Shown: positions 26,915 to 35,747 of the stretch, piece after piece
Layout: every line of letters starts with the position of its first letter
Position numbering within the stretch: the first letter of the stretch is position 1
From: an uncultured Barnesiella sp.
GTDB lineage: Bacteria; Bacteroidota; Bacteroidia; Bacteroidales; Barnesiellaceae_A
Length of the DNA stretch: 64,000 bases
Direction: 5' to 3'
Assembly: GCA_944321085.1 (NCBI GenBank)
Contig: CALUJY010000013.1
Span: forward strand, 1-64,000
Made by a program: the position numbers and the translations under genes
The notes under the pieces: model-generated
What the model saw: only the letters and a program-made list of their open reading frames with translations
Databases searched by the model: none
Told to the model about the DNA's origin: nothing

Positions 26915-29227
26915 TTACTCTAAAAATTTGGGGGCGAAGAGTTGCATGCCGAGGGTGATGCCGAAGTTCCATTGCGACTTGGGAGCGTTGCAGTAGTTGG
27001 CATAGAGGCTTACGGAGGCGAAGGGGAGGCTGTACACGATGGCGGCTTCGCCGAGGAAATTGATGCGCTCGAAGTATTTGCCGTAGTAGGGTGTGTTGTT
27101 GTCGTCTTCGTAGATGGGACGCCACGGGGCAAAGCCGTAGAACTCGGTGCGGAGTTGCAGCGTAGGTGTTATTTTCCAGATGGGCAGGATTCCTGCTGCG
27201 ATGTATTGGTTAGCCCGCAATCCGGTGTTGAAAGTGTTGCGAGTGGAGGGTGTGGGGGTGAAGGAGGGGGCTTGTATCATCGTGGCGGTGTAGTTCTCGC
27301 AGAAGGTGTTGTTGTTGAAGGCTATTTCGCCGCGCAGCCCGATGGCAAAGGGGCTTTCCATGGGTATGTAGTAGTGTGCCGAAGCAGTGGCTTGTATATA
27401 ATTGTGCATGCGTTCGGTTGAGGCGAGGTTGTCGTCGTAGGCCGGGTCGAATCGTTCTTGCCCGTATATGTAGCTGATGGTTGCTGCAAATTGCCCTCCT
27501 TTGGTGGGGTACATGGGGTTGTCGAGCCAGTTGGTCTCGATGTGTGCCGAGGTTTGCAGCAGCAGGTATCGGCTTTGATCTTTGTCTTCGGTGCCGTAGT
27601 CGATTTGGTTACTTTGGTAATAGCGGTTTACCAAATAGCCGCCGCCGACAGTAATTTCGGCTTTGGCGCGGCTGAGGATGGGTAGTCCTAACGAGAACTT
27701 GATGTAGTTTTCGTTGTTGGATATGAACGTCGGGGTCTTGAAGGCGTAGAATAGTTTGGCGTTTTCGTAGTAGTTTTGTATTTGCGCTACTAAGATAGTT
27801 TTCAGGTACATGGGCGTTTTTCGACCTACGTCGATGCGACCCGAGAACATGCCGGCGTTGTAGGATTGCCCGATGTAGAGACCTACGTCTAAGTTCATAG
27901 AGTTCATGCTGAGGGTACGGTAGTGCCCGCCGAGGTATATGGAGTTGTCGTTTTTCGATGAGATGAATCCGCCTAAGCCGAGTGAGAATCCGCCTTTGCT
28001 TTTGGCTGTCAGATGCAGGGTGTATAGTCCGGTGCTGTCGTTGTAGATGGCGTGCGGCACGAGGTCGGCGATTTTCTGGGTGGATATGTTGCGTATAAAT
28101 CCGCGGTGTGCATCGTCGAGAGAGAGCAAGGAGTCGCGGGTGTAGAATTGGCGTATGATGTATTCTTTTTCGCTTTCTTTTACGCCGTCGACGGTGATGG
28201 AGTCGAAGCGTATTTTGGGTGTTCGGCTTTTGAAGGCACGACGCGATATTTCACGACTTTCGGATGTGACTTCGCGCGTGATGCGGCTTTTGATGGAGTC
28301 GATCATGGCCAGACCCTCCTGATAGCCTTTTTCGTAGATGCTTTGTGCGTCTTGGAAGTCGAACATGGTGTAGTCTTGTACGGGGCAGGTGACGATGATG
28401 CCATTGTCGGGTTGTATGGTGTAGTCGTTTTCCTGCATGACGAAGCTGAGGAGTTGCGAGATGACGTCTTGTTGGCTCAGGGGCACTTGTGTCGTGTCGT
28501 TTGATGCAAGAATGCTGCCTATCATGATGTCGGGGTGGAACTCTTCTTCCATAGGTTTGACGGGAAAATTGTCGTATATGCCGCCGTCGTACATGAGCGA
28601 ACCGTTTACGGTGATGGGTTTGAATGCAATTGGTATGCTCATGGAGGCGCGTACGGCGTCGCCTAAGTTGCCTGAGGCGAATACTTGCTCGCGCTTTTTA
28701 TCGACATCGGTGGCGATGGCGCGGAACGGGACGTATAGATTGTCGAAGTTGCCCTTGCATTGTGCCGTATAGGGGTCGAAGATGTCCATGAAAGCGAAAT
28801 TCATGGGTAGGGGGCTGATGACGCTTTCGGGGAGTATGCGTTTGAGGAGGTTGATGGGGTTTTGTGTGGTGTCTTGTTTTGTGCCGAGGTTGAAGGTGAC
28901 GATCTCGGGGGTCTTTTCGGGTAGCAGGAAGTAGCTGAGCTCTTCTTTGGGTATAATGCCTAAGGTCCAGTTGATGAACTCTTGCGAGTTGAAGAGTTGC
29001 ATCATCTCGTCGGGGGTATAGCCCATGGCGTAGAGAGCCCCTACGATAGCCCCCATAGAAGTGCCTGTAATGTAGTCGATGGGTATGTTGTACTCTTCGA
29101 GAGCTTTGATGAGCCCTACGTGGGCGATACCTTTGGCTCCGCCTCCGCTTAACACAAGACCTACTGTTTGTGCTTGCAGCGGGCAGCAAAGCAGTAGAAT
29201 GGCGATGAGGGTGTATATTTTGTTCAT
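26915..29227 (-). CDS. Patatin-like phospholipase fused to an Omp85-type barrel
   Basis: From the ATG at 29227 the protein is 770 aa with a signal peptide (residues 1-20, ending PLQAQ). The patatin domain has the oxyanion-hole motif GGGAKG (28-33), the nucleophile GTSMG (Ser57) and the catalytic DGG (214-216), so it should be an active serine lipase. A POTRA-like linker (IRFDSITVDGVKESEKEYI) follows. The C-terminal half is a surface-antigen/Omp85 barrel with many aromatic strands. This architecture matches type Vd (PlpD-like) proteins, placing the lipase at or beyond the outer membrane. The upstream extension to 29275 uses TTG and is less likely. The gene is monocistronic. Confidence 0.9.
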   Translation of the reverse strand: MNKIYTLIAILLLCCPLQAQTVGLVLSGGGAKGIAHVGLIKALEEYNIPIDYITGTSMGAIVGALYAMGYTPDEMMQLFNSQEFINWTLGIIPKEELSYFLLPEKTPEIVTFNLGTKQDTTQNPINLLKRILPESVISPLPMNFAFMDIFDPYTAQCKGNFDNLYVPFRAIATDVDKKREQVFASGNLGDAVRASMSIPIAFKPITVNGSLMYDGGIYDNFPVKPMEEEFHPDIMIGSILASNDTTQVPLSQQDVISQLLSFVMQENDYTIQPDNGIIVTCPVQDYTMFDFQDAQSIYEKGYQEGLAMIDSIKSRITREVTSESREISRRAFKSRTPKIRFDSITVDGVKESEKEYIIRQFYTRDSLLSLDDAHRGFIRNISTQKIADLVPHAIYNDSTGLYTLHLTAKSKGGFSLGLGGFISSKNDNSIYLGGHYRTLSMNSMNLDVGLYIGQSYNAGMFSGRIDVGRKTPMYLKTILVAQIQNYYENAKLFYAFKTPTFISNNENYIKFSLGLPILSRAKAEITVGGGYLVNRYYQSNQIDYGTEDKDQSRYLLLQTSAHIETNWLDNPMYPTKGGQFAATISYIYGQERFDPAYDDNLASTERMHNYIQATASAHYYIPMESPFAIGLRGEIAFNNNTFCENYTATMIQAPSFTPTPSTRNTFNTGLRANQYIAAGILPIWKITPTLQLRTEFYGFAPWRPIYEDDNNTPYYGKYFERINFLGEAAIVYSLPFASVSLYANYCNAPKSQWNFGITLGMQLFAPKFLE

Positions 29228-29502
29228 ATTTTCCGATGGACTGTCGGTGGTTTTGCCGACGTTGCAAACGTACAAAAAAAGTGCGAAAGTAGCTATTGTG
29301 TGCTTTGTATAAATAGGAGTGGTGTCATTTCGGGAGAAAGTTGGCTCGTGCTGTTTTATTGTGCGAATGTATTATATTAACATGTATAGTGACAAAATGT
29401 CTATCGTTCCAGTTTGTTACAAAAATATGTTGTAAAACATGTTTATAACATCGTGAAAATCAAGTTGTTGTTGTTGGTTTGATGTAATTTTCGGCTTAAA
29501 AA
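29228..29502. other. Intergenic stretch between divergent genes
   Basis: A minus-strand -7-like TACGTTTG (29265-29272) may serve the patatin gene, although no -33 partner is clear. Otherwise the stretch is AT-rich and without a gene, up to the plus-strand promoter at 29503. Confidence 0.4.
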
Positions 29503-29534
29503 TTTGGTTTTTAATAAATATGGCATTAACTTTG
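29503..29534 (+). promoter_or_regulatory. Promoter for the thioredoxin-like gene
   Basis: TTTG (29503-29506), a 20-bp spacer and TAACTTTG (29527-29534) are a textbook Bacteroidota promoter. It predicts a leader of about 125 nt. Confidence 0.7.
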
Positions 29535-29667
29535 CAGCGCAAAGAGATTGAGAAGGACGTATCGAGCGAGATATGGTACAGTCTCTACTGCCGAAAATCG
29601 GCGGGGATTCGATGTTTAAGCGTGATGCCCTGATGTCGAATCTTAGTGTAAACCTAAATACTTCGAT

Positions 29668-30156
29668 ATGAAGAAAGTACTTTCTGTTGTCGTAGTAGGG
29701 GTTGTCGTACTGTTGTTGCTCTCGGCATTCAGTCCGCGGAAGCGAGGTTTGAAGCCGGGCAATATGGCTCCGGAAGTGGCGCTTGCCGACACGACGTTGT
29801 TGTCGACGGGGGTGTCAGATGGGCGTTACACGCTCTTGAACTTTTGGGCAAGCTATGATGCTTCGTCGCGTATCGCCAATATTTGTTATGATGAGGCAGT
29901 GTCGACGTTAGGCAGTACGCGTGTGCGTTATATCGCAGTTTCGTATGACCGGTATGCCGAGTTGTTCGATGCGATAACAAAACGTGACGGCCTGAGCATG
30001 GCAAACCAATATTACGACCGAGCCGGTAATCATTCGCCGTTGTACAAACATTACCGGTTGCAGAACGGGTTTGCAAGTTACCTTATCGCTCCCGATGGGA
30101 CGATAGTGGCGCAGAACCCCGACTTACCTACCTTGGCAAAAATCCTTGGAGAATAA
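29668..30156 (+). CDS. Thioredoxin-fold (TlpA-like) protein lacking the redox cysteines
   Basis: The 162-aa protein has an N-terminal membrane anchor or signal (about residues 4-22). A TlpA/AhpC-like fold follows: PGNMAPEVAL, YTLLNFWASYDASSR, YIAVSYD, SYLIAPDGTIVA. At the place of the WCxxC active site it reads WASYDASS (60-67), so both cysteines are gone. The usual cis-proline before the last core strand is also replaced (GFASYLI). It therefore cannot act as a thiol oxidoreductase and may bind a ligand or partner in the envelope. A strong terminator follows directly. Confidence 0.8.
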   Translation: MKKVLSVVVVGVVVLLLLSAFSPRKRGLKPGNMAPEVALADTTLLSTGVSDGRYTLLNFWASYDASSRIANICYDEAVSTLGSTRVRYIAVSYDRYAELFDAITKRDGLSMANQYYDRAGNHSPLYKHYRLQNGFASYLIAPDGTIVAQNPDLPTLAKILGE

Positions 30157-30162
30157 ATGATG

Positions 30163-30202
30163 AGAGGCTGTTCGGCTGTGATGTCGGACAGCCTCTTTTT
30201 TT
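30163..30202 (+). terminator. Intrinsic terminator
   Basis: AGAGGCTGT (30163-30171) pairs with ACAGCCTCT (30188-30196), followed by a T-run to 30202. Confidence 0.88.
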
Positions 30203-30305
30203 AATATAGCAGTTGTCTTTTGGGGGTGTGGCTTGCAGCGGATGTCGGTTTTGTGGTATGGTGAATTTGCATTTCGGCCGAGCCAACCTGAAAACTTCGT
30301 TTTCG

Positions 30306-30337
30306 TTTGTCTTGGCACTCGCCTTTCACTATCTTTG
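30306..30337 (+). promoter_or_regulatory. Promoter for the DUF542/hemerythrin-like gene
   Basis: TTTG (30306-30309), a 20-bp spacer and TATCTTTG (30330-30337) match the consensus exactly. The leader to the ATG at 30409 is about 65 nt. Confidence 0.7.
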
Positions 30338-30408
30338 CACAAAGCCTGCGGTGGGGATGATTGCCTGCGTGGGTTTGTAATGCAAGAATATTTATAAGAA
30401 GAGGAATT

Positions 30409-31119
30409 ATGGCTTTGTTACACTCCGATACTTGTTTGAGCGATGCTATTTTGCATGACACGTCGCTTATACCTGTCGTAGCCCGTTTCGGGATAAGTTT
30501 GGGTATGGGTGATAAGAGCATAGGGGCCGTATGTGCCGAGCGTGGGCTCGATACCGACTTCTTCATAACCATACTGAATACGTTTATCAATGAGAATTAT
30601 TTTCCCGAGAAGCGGTTGCAGTCGTTTTATGCCGGGTTGCTGATAGACTATCTCACTAAGACAAATCTTTACTATGCAAAATTTCAGTTGCCTAATGTGG
30701 AGCGTCACTTCGGCAAGTTGGTAGAGTGGGGTGATGGAGAGAATGGTAATTTAGTGGCGGTTTTTAAGTTTTTCGAAGGGGTACGCAAAGAGTTGCTTGC
30801 CCGTATTGAGTCGGACAAAAGTGTGTGGTTTCCAGTCTTGCGCGAGCGCTTGCGCAGCTATGGACATGTGACTGAGATTGTGCCTGTAATCGACTTGCCC
30901 ACTACCGATACGGTAGAGGAGAAACTCAACGATTTGTTGAGTTTGATTGTGAAGCATCTCACGGGTGATTATGACATCAATCTGTGCCATGCCGTCATCT
31001 TTGCCTTGTGTAGTCTTCGCAACGATATACAACAACATAATCGCATACGCAACCGCATATTGCGTCCAGTGGCAGCTGCGTTGCAATGCGATTCGCCCAT
31101 CATATCTTTGCAGCCATGA
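30409..31119 (+). CDS. DUF542/hemerythrin-like protein (RIC-related)
   Basis: From the ATG at 30409 the protein is 236 aa. The N-terminus (LSDAILHDTSLIPVVARFGI) follows the DUF542/ScdA pattern of iron-sulphur repair (RIC) proteins, although the usual cysteine pair is absent. The helical rest (FINENYFPEKRL, ERHFGKLVEW, VKHLTGDYDINLCHAVIFAL) looks like a divergent hemerythrin-type bundle with His and Glu residues able to bind metal. Its stop overlaps the start of a LuxR regulator by ATGA. The pair may sense oxygen, nitric oxide or iron, which is inference from the family. Confidence 0.65.
   Translation: MALLHSDTCLSDAILHDTSLIPVVARFGISLGMGDKSIGAVCAERGLDTDFFITILNTFINENYFPEKRLQSFYAGLLIDYLTKTNLYYAKFQLPNVERHFGKLVEWGDGENGNLVAVFKFFEGVRKELLARIESDKSVWFPVLRERLRSYGHVTEIVPVIDLPTTDTVEEKLNDLLSLIVKHLTGDYDINLCHAVIFALCSLRNDIQQHNRIRNRILRPVAAALQCDSPIISLQP
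31081..31110 (+). promoter_or_regulatory. Internal promoter for the LuxR-type regulator
   Basis: TTG (31081-31083), a 19-bp spacer and TATCTTTG (31103-31110) lie inside the last codons of the upstream gene, 6 nt before the regulator's ATG. It would allow regulator expression independent of the partner. Confidence 0.5.
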
Positions 31120-31655
31120 TTTTTGCGATAGTTACGCCGTCGACATTGACGGCATTGGGGTTACAGTGTGTGCTGAACCGCTATTTCGATGCCGAGGCAG
31201 AGATTTTTAGGTCGGCGGCCGAGTTGATGGAGGCTCGTCCCGAACGTTTCGACGCTTATTTTGTAATGCCTGATATGTGTCTGGGGTGTATCGATTTCTT
31301 TCTGCCGCGCAAGTCGAAAACGGTGCTGCTGGGTGGCGGACAGGCTACAAATGCGATGTTCATGTCGCTCGATGGTGATGTGCCCGAGAGCGACTTGATA
31401 GATGCCGTGGATAGTTGCATTGCGCGTATCGGAAAGGGCGGGCTGCCGGCGCGCGAGGAGCTGACGCCTCGTGAGACTGAGGTGTTGCGTTGCGTTGCCC
31501 GCGGGTTGATGAATAAGGAGATTGCCGATGTGTTGTGTATCAGTGTCAATACGGTGTTGACGCACCGCAAGAATATTACGGCCAAATTGGGTATCAAGAC
31601 CGTGTCGGGGTTGAGCCTTTATGCGATGATGAATGGATTGATAGAGTCTTGCTGA
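31116..31655 (+). CDS. LuxR/NarL-type transcriptional regulator
   Basis: From the ATG at 31116 the protein is 179 aa. The C-terminal LuxR helix-turn-helix is clear (LTPRETEVLRCVARGLMNKE, then VNTVLTHRKNITAKLGI). The N-terminal part (about 1-105) is shortened and does not show the normal receiver aspartate pattern, so it may not be a phosphorylated receiver. It is translationally coupled to the DUF542/hemerythrin-like gene and carries a promoter of its own. Confidence 0.85.
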   Translation: MIFAIVTPSTLTALGLQCVLNRYFDAEAEIFRSAAELMEARPERFDAYFVMPDMCLGCIDFFLPRKSKTVLLGGGQATNAMFMSLDGDVPESDLIDAVDSCIARIGKGGLPAREELTPRETEVLRCVARGLMNKEIADVLCISVNTVLTHRKNITAKLGIKTVSGLSLYAMMNGLIESC

Positions 31656-31679
31656 GAGTGTCGTCGGGTATCAGGCTGT

Positions 31680-32207
31680 TTATGGGAGATGCGGCGCAAG
31701 GCTCTCGACGTAAGTGGAGGGGATATTTACTATGGCACAACCTAAGGACTCGATGCGTACGATGATTTTGTTCTCGCCATTGAAGCTGCACAATTCTCCT
31801 TCGAGCCCTTTCAACGGCCCTTTGATAACGGTTACAAAGTCGCCTATGGCGAGGTTTTCGTTGACCATCTCCACGGCTTCGTCGGAGAAATCGAGGAGGA
31901 ACATGAAGGCTTTCATCTGACGGTCGGGGACTACGGCGGGGTGGTTTTCGCCTTTGAGTTTGAGGAATGTGACTACGCCTTGTGTTTGCAGTACTTGCAG
32001 CTGCCTTTCTTTATCGACACGAACGAAGATGGTGCCCGATATTACAGGTACTTCGACGCGTTTCTTGCGGTATTTCCATTGGCGCAATACAGTCTGTATA
32101 GGCAGATAGCAGGTTATGCCTTGGGCTTGGAGGCGTTCGCGAACTTTTTTTTCGCAACGCGAAGCTGTGTGTGCAACGAGCCATTGGGGTGTGTTGTCGT
32201 TATTCAT
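31680..32207 (-). CDS. UpxY-family NusG-like antiterminator, orphan
   Basis: From the ATG at 32207 the protein is 175 aa. The NGN domain (QWLVAHTASRCEKKVRERL, CYLPIQ) and KOW motif (GDFVTVIKGPLKGLEGEL) are those of UpxY antiterminators, which let RNA polymerase read through long capsule operons. The minus-strand -7 box TACCTTTG (32237-32244) lies directly upstream. Downstream there is no polysaccharide operon, only the convergent LuxR gene 24 bp away. It must act elsewhere or be a relic. Confidence 0.88.
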   Translation of the reverse strand: MNNDNTPQWLVAHTASRCEKKVRERLQAQGITCYLPIQTVLRQWKYRKKRVEVPVISGTIFVRVDKERQLQVLQTQGVVTFLKLKGENHPAVVPDRQMKAFMFLLDFSDEAVEMVNENLAIGDFVTVIKGPLKGLEGELCSFNGENKIIVRIESLGCAIVNIPSTYVESLAPHLP

Positions 32208-32394
32208 AGATAATCCTATGCGTTTTGTCTTATACTCAAAGGTATGAAATTCTTTTTGCAACAGGGTTATTATTTGCGAAGATTCTGAGAAATAATTTCG
32301 GGGGGAGATTCTCCCGACGTGGAGCGGGCGGATGTTTGGGCGATATTGTATTTACAGGGGATTGACGGTGTAGGGGGATTGTGGTATAAGGGCG

Positions 32395-32433
32395 CACCCC
32401 CGACGGTCTCTTTGAGGATGACAGACGGGGGTG
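32395..32433 (-). terminator. Hairpins downstream of the cupin gene
   Basis: CACCCCCG (32395-32402) pairs with CGGGGGTG (32426-32433). A smaller hairpin, CCGAG-GGGG-CTCGG (32449-32462), starts 2 nt past the cupin stop. Confidence 0.5.
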
Positions 32434-32464
32434 TGTCGTGAAGGGTTGCCGAGGGGGCTCGGGG

Positions 32465-32914
32465 TTACCATTTGACGGGTTGGTCGAGAATGACACCGTC
32501 TGTGACATCCTCGGGCGTGAATGTGTCGCTCTTGTACTGGATGCAAAGCATGATAAGCGGTGCCGTTCCGTTGTTGCGAACTGAGCGTTTCCCTTGGGGG
32601 GATACTCTTACGATAGTGCCTTCTGATACCGGAATTATCTTGTTGTCGACCTGAAACTCGCCGTTGCCGGAGAGGAAGATGTATAGCTCTTCGTGATTTT
32701 TATGGGTGTGTAAGAATCCGGTCTCCGTGCCCGGCATAAATGACTGGAATGAGAATTCGGAACCGGTGGCATGAATGGCAGCTCCGCAAAATACCTTGCC
32801 GGGTATCTTTACCTCGGGACCCATGGAGAGGAGGTAATCGCTGATTTCATTGAACGGGCCTACGCTGATAGCGTCGAAATTCGGCGCTGATGCAATTTCT
32901 TTAATCTGTTTCAT
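32465..32914 (-). CDS. Cupin-domain protein
   Basis: The 149-aa single-domain cupin has the metal-binding motif HTHKNHEELYIFLSG followed by the second cupin motif (VRVSPQGKRSVRN). The substrate is unknown. It is divergent from an HxlR regulator gene, with a 210-bp space holding promoters for both, so it is the likely target of that regulator. HxlR-cupin pairs often respond to reactive electrophiles or redox stress, which is only inference here. Confidence 0.85.
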   Translation of the reverse strand: MKQIKEIASAPNFDAISVGPFNEISDYLLSMGPEVKIPGKVFCGAAIHATGSEFSFQSFMPGTETGFLHTHKNHEELYIFLSGNGEFQVDNKIIPVSEGTIVRVSPQGKRSVRNNGTAPLIMLCIQYKSDTFTPEDVTDGVILDQPVKW

Positions 32915-32945
32915 GATAATATGTAAATGTTGTGGTTTTGCAGGG

Positions 32946-32977
32946 CAAAGATATTTGTGCCTGTGCCGGTAAACAAG
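32946..32977 (-). promoter_or_regulatory. Promoter of the cupin gene
   Basis: TATCTTTG on the minus strand (32946-32953), with a CTTG -33-like element 20 bp away (32974-32977). Confidence 0.55.
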
Positions 32978-33065
32978 AGGGCACTTTTATCTCATTTAGT
33001 AACCCGGATGATACTATTCTTGGGAATTAGCATCTTGCAGGGGGTGATATTAATATTATTTAGTA

Positions 33066-33098
33066 TTGCGGCGAGTCTGTGTAAATTGGTTATCTTTG
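33066..33098 (+). promoter_or_regulatory. Promoter of the HxlR gene
   Basis: TTG (33066-33068) and TATCTTTG (33091-33098) with a 22-bp spacer. The predicted leader is about 20 nt. Confidence 0.55.
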
Positions 33099-33124
33099 TA
33101 AAAGAATGAAAGAGGCGATTATAT

Positions 33125-33502
33125 ATGCAGAAAGTACGGTTTGATGAATATTTGGTCCCTGCTTGTCCCATACGCCAGATATTGGCCCGAATCAGTGACA
33201 AGTGGTCTTTGTTGGTACTTTATACGATGCGCACGAGGCCCGACGCAATGCGTTTCGGCGATTTGCGGCATGCGATACCCGATATCTCGCAAAAGATGCT
33301 TGCCAATACATTGCGTACATTGGAAGAGGATGGTTATGTAAGCCGCAAGGTTTATGCCGAGGTGCCTCCCCGGGTAGAATATTCGCTGACCGAACGGGCT
33401 TTTTCGCTGATGCCTCACATAGATGCTCTTATCAAATGGTCGGAGGAGAATATGAAAGCTATACTGGACGATCGTCGCAAGCAGCCGGCTGGGGATGTGT
33501 AG
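33125..33502 (+). CDS. HxlR-family transcriptional regulator
   Basis: The 125-aa winged-helix protein shows the family pattern: an N-terminal cysteine in ACPIRQIL, ISDKWSLLVLYTM, FGDLRHAIPDISQKML, and LEEDGYVSRKVYAEVPPRVEYSL in pieces. The Cys near residue 14 is at the position that senses electrophiles or oxidants in several HxlR proteins. It is divergent from the cupin gene and probably controls both itself and the cupin. Confidence 0.93.
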   Translation: MQKVRFDEYLVPACPIRQILARISDKWSLLVLYTMRTRPDAMRFGDLRHAIPDISQKMLANTLRTLEEDGYVSRKVYAEVPPRVEYSLTERAFSLMPHIDALIKWSEENMKAILDDRRKQPAGDV

Positions 33503-33605
33503 GGGAATCTTTTATGTTTTGTATTTTTTAATAAAAACTTTTTTATTCGGCTCGTAAGAAATGCGACCTTTGTATAATAACGTAAACCACATATCACTAT
33601 TCACT

Positions 33606-35693
33606 ATGAAGAAAATTTTAGTATCCTTATTTTTATCTCTTTTTACGTTTATGGTAGTCGATGCAGCTGACCCGTTTAACGGCAAGTACAGTACCCCATA
33701 CGGAACGATTCCGTTTGATAAAATCAAACTTTCTGATTATGAGCCTGCTTTCAAGAAGGGCATTCGCATGCAGGAGCAAGAGATTAATGCCATTGTAAAC
33801 CAACGTTCTATGCCTACGTTTGAGAATACGATAGAGGCGTTGGACCGCAGCGGCAGTTATCTCTCGCGCGTGGCAAATGTTTTCTTTGCCCTGCTGAGTG
33901 CCGAGAGCAATGACGAGATGATGGCTATCTCGCAGCGGGTGCAACCGTTGCTCTCGGAGCATAGCAATAATATCTCGTTGAATGAGAAACTTTTTGAGCG
34001 TATCAAATATGTCTATGACAATCGCGACAAGCTCGACCTGAATACCGAGCAACAGACCTTGCTCAAAGAGACGTATGACTCGTTTGCCCGCAATGGCGCC
34101 AACCTGAAAGGTGCCGACCGGGAGCGTTACCGCGAGCTGACGGCCGAGTTGAGCAATCTTACGCTTACTTTCGGACAGAATGTGCTGCGTGCAACGAATG
34201 CCTTCTCGATGCAGCTTTCGCTTGATGATTTGGAGGGGCTGCCGCAGAGTGCCATCGATGCGGCTGCCGCGTTGGCCAAGAGCAAGGGTGTGGAAGGTTA
34301 TATGGTGAATCTTTCGTATCCGAGTTACAGCGCGTTTATGAAGTATTCTACGCGTCGCGACTTGCGTGAGAAACTTTACCGTGCTTACAATGAGCGTTCT
34401 ATCGGCGGCGAATTTGACAACATGCAGATTTTGGCGCGTATTGCCGAGGTGCGTCTCGAAATAGCCAAGCTCTTTGATTGCCAAACGTATGCCGAGTATA
34501 AGTTGCAACATACGATGGCCGGTACGACCGACGGTGTATATGATTTGCTCAACCGTTTGCTCGAAGCCTACAAGCCCGTGGCTTTGCAAGAGGTGAAGGA
34601 GCTCGAAGGTTTTGCCATAGGCAAGGAGGGCAAGGATATTGAGCTTATGCCGTGGGACTTCTCGTTCTACTCGGAGCAGCTCAAACATATCAAATATGAC
34701 CTTAACGACGAGATGTTGCGCCCTTACTTTGAGTTGAACAACGTGATAGAGGGCGTTTTCGGGCTTGCTACCCGCCTCTACGGGCTTACATTTACCGAGA
34801 ACAAGAAGATACCCGTTTACCATCCCGAGGTGCAGGCTTTTGAGGTGAAAGATGTCGATGGCAAATATGTAGGTGTGATATATACCGACTTCTTCCCCCG
34901 CGACGGCAAACGCCAGGGTGCGTGGATGACCGAATTCAAAGGCCAATGGAGAGAGGAGAACGGCAAGGACAGCCGTCCGCATGTGACGATTGTGATGAAC
35001 TTTACGCGTCCTACCGAGAATGCTCCTTCGCTTCTTACATACGATGAGGTGGAGACTTTCTTGCATGAGTTTGGTCACGCTTTGCACGGCTTGCTCTCGG
35101 AGGTGACTTATCCGTCGCTTGCCGGTACGAATGTATACCGTGATTTTGTGGAGCTTCCGTCGCAATTCAACGAGAACTTCCTGACGGAGAAGAGCTTCCT
35201 CGACGGCTTTGCCAAACATTACCAGACGGGTGAGGTGATTCCCGACTCGTTGATACAGAAGATAGTGAAATCGAGCCAATATCATGCTGCCTATGCTTGT
35301 GTGCGCCAGCTTTCGTTTGGTATGCTCGATATGGCATGGCATACCATCACGGCTCCCGTGGCCGACCCTGCTGCTTTTGAGATAGAGGCGCTTGCCTCGA
35401 CGCAGGTGGTGCCTGTTGTGGAGGGCGCATTGCTGAGCCCGCAATTCAGCCATATCTTCTCGGGCGGTTATGCTGCCGGTTACTATGGTTATAAGTGGGC
35501 GGAGGTGCTCGATGCCGATGCTTTCTCGGTATTCAAGGCACATGGCGTATTTGACCCGGCTACGGCAGCTTCGTTCCGCGACAATATCCTTAAACGCGGC
35601 GGTACGGAGAACCCGATGGTGCTCTACAAACGTTTCCGCGGTGGCGAGCCTACCATCGAAGCGTTGATGCGTCGCGACGGTATTATCAAATAA
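33606..35693 (+). CDS. dcp: M3-family peptidyl-dipeptidase (Dcp-like)
   Basis: From the ATG at 33606 the protein is 695 aa with a signal peptide (MKKILVSLFLSLFTFMVVDA). It begins after 15 non-family codons of open frame. The gluzincin zinc motif HEFGH is at about 487-491, in FLHEFGHALHGLL, and the downstream Glu region follows. The C-terminal YGYKWAEVLDADAF is typical of Dcp. It would trim dipeptides from short peptides in the periplasm. It is monocistronic, with a strong terminator at 35714-35747. Confidence 0.94.
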   Translation: MKKILVSLFLSLFTFMVVDAADPFNGKYSTPYGTIPFDKIKLSDYEPAFKKGIRMQEQEINAIVNQRSMPTFENTIEALDRSGSYLSRVANVFFALLSAESNDEMMAISQRVQPLLSEHSNNISLNEKLFERIKYVYDNRDKLDLNTEQQTLLKETYDSFARNGANLKGADRERYRELTAELSNLTLTFGQNVLRATNAFSMQLSLDDLEGLPQSAIDAAAALAKSKGVEGYMVNLSYPSYSAFMKYSTRRDLREKLYRAYNERSIGGEFDNMQILARIAEVRLEIAKLFDCQTYAEYKLQHTMAGTTDGVYDLLNRLLEAYKPVALQEVKELEGFAIGKEGKDIELMPWDFSFYSEQLKHIKYDLNDEMLRPYFELNNVIEGVFGLATRLYGLTFTENKKIPVYHPEVQAFEVKDVDGKYVGVIYTDFFPRDGKRQGAWMTEFKGQWREENGKDSRPHVTIVMNFTRPTENAPSLLTYDEVETFLHEFGHALHGLLSEVTYPSLAGTNVYRDFVELPSQFNENFLTEKSFLDGFAKHYQTGEVIPDSLIQKIVKSSQYHAAYACVRQLSFGMLDMAWHTITAPVADPAAFEIEALASTQVVPVVEGALLSPQFSHIFSGGYAAGYYGYKWAEVLDADAFSVFKAHGVFDPATAASFRDNILKRGGTENPMVLYKRFRGGEPTIEALMRRDGIIK

Positions 35694-35713
35694 GAGCGAA
35701 TAGTTCTCTATAT

Positions 35714-35747
35714 AAAGAAAGCCGGATAAGAATATCCGGCTTTCTTT
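35714..35747 (+). terminator. Perfect 15-bp terminator after the M3 peptidase
   Basis: AAAGAAAGCCGGATA pairs exactly with TATCCGGCTTTCTTT around AGAA. The A-rich and T-rich arms make it usable in both directions. Confidence 0.85.
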
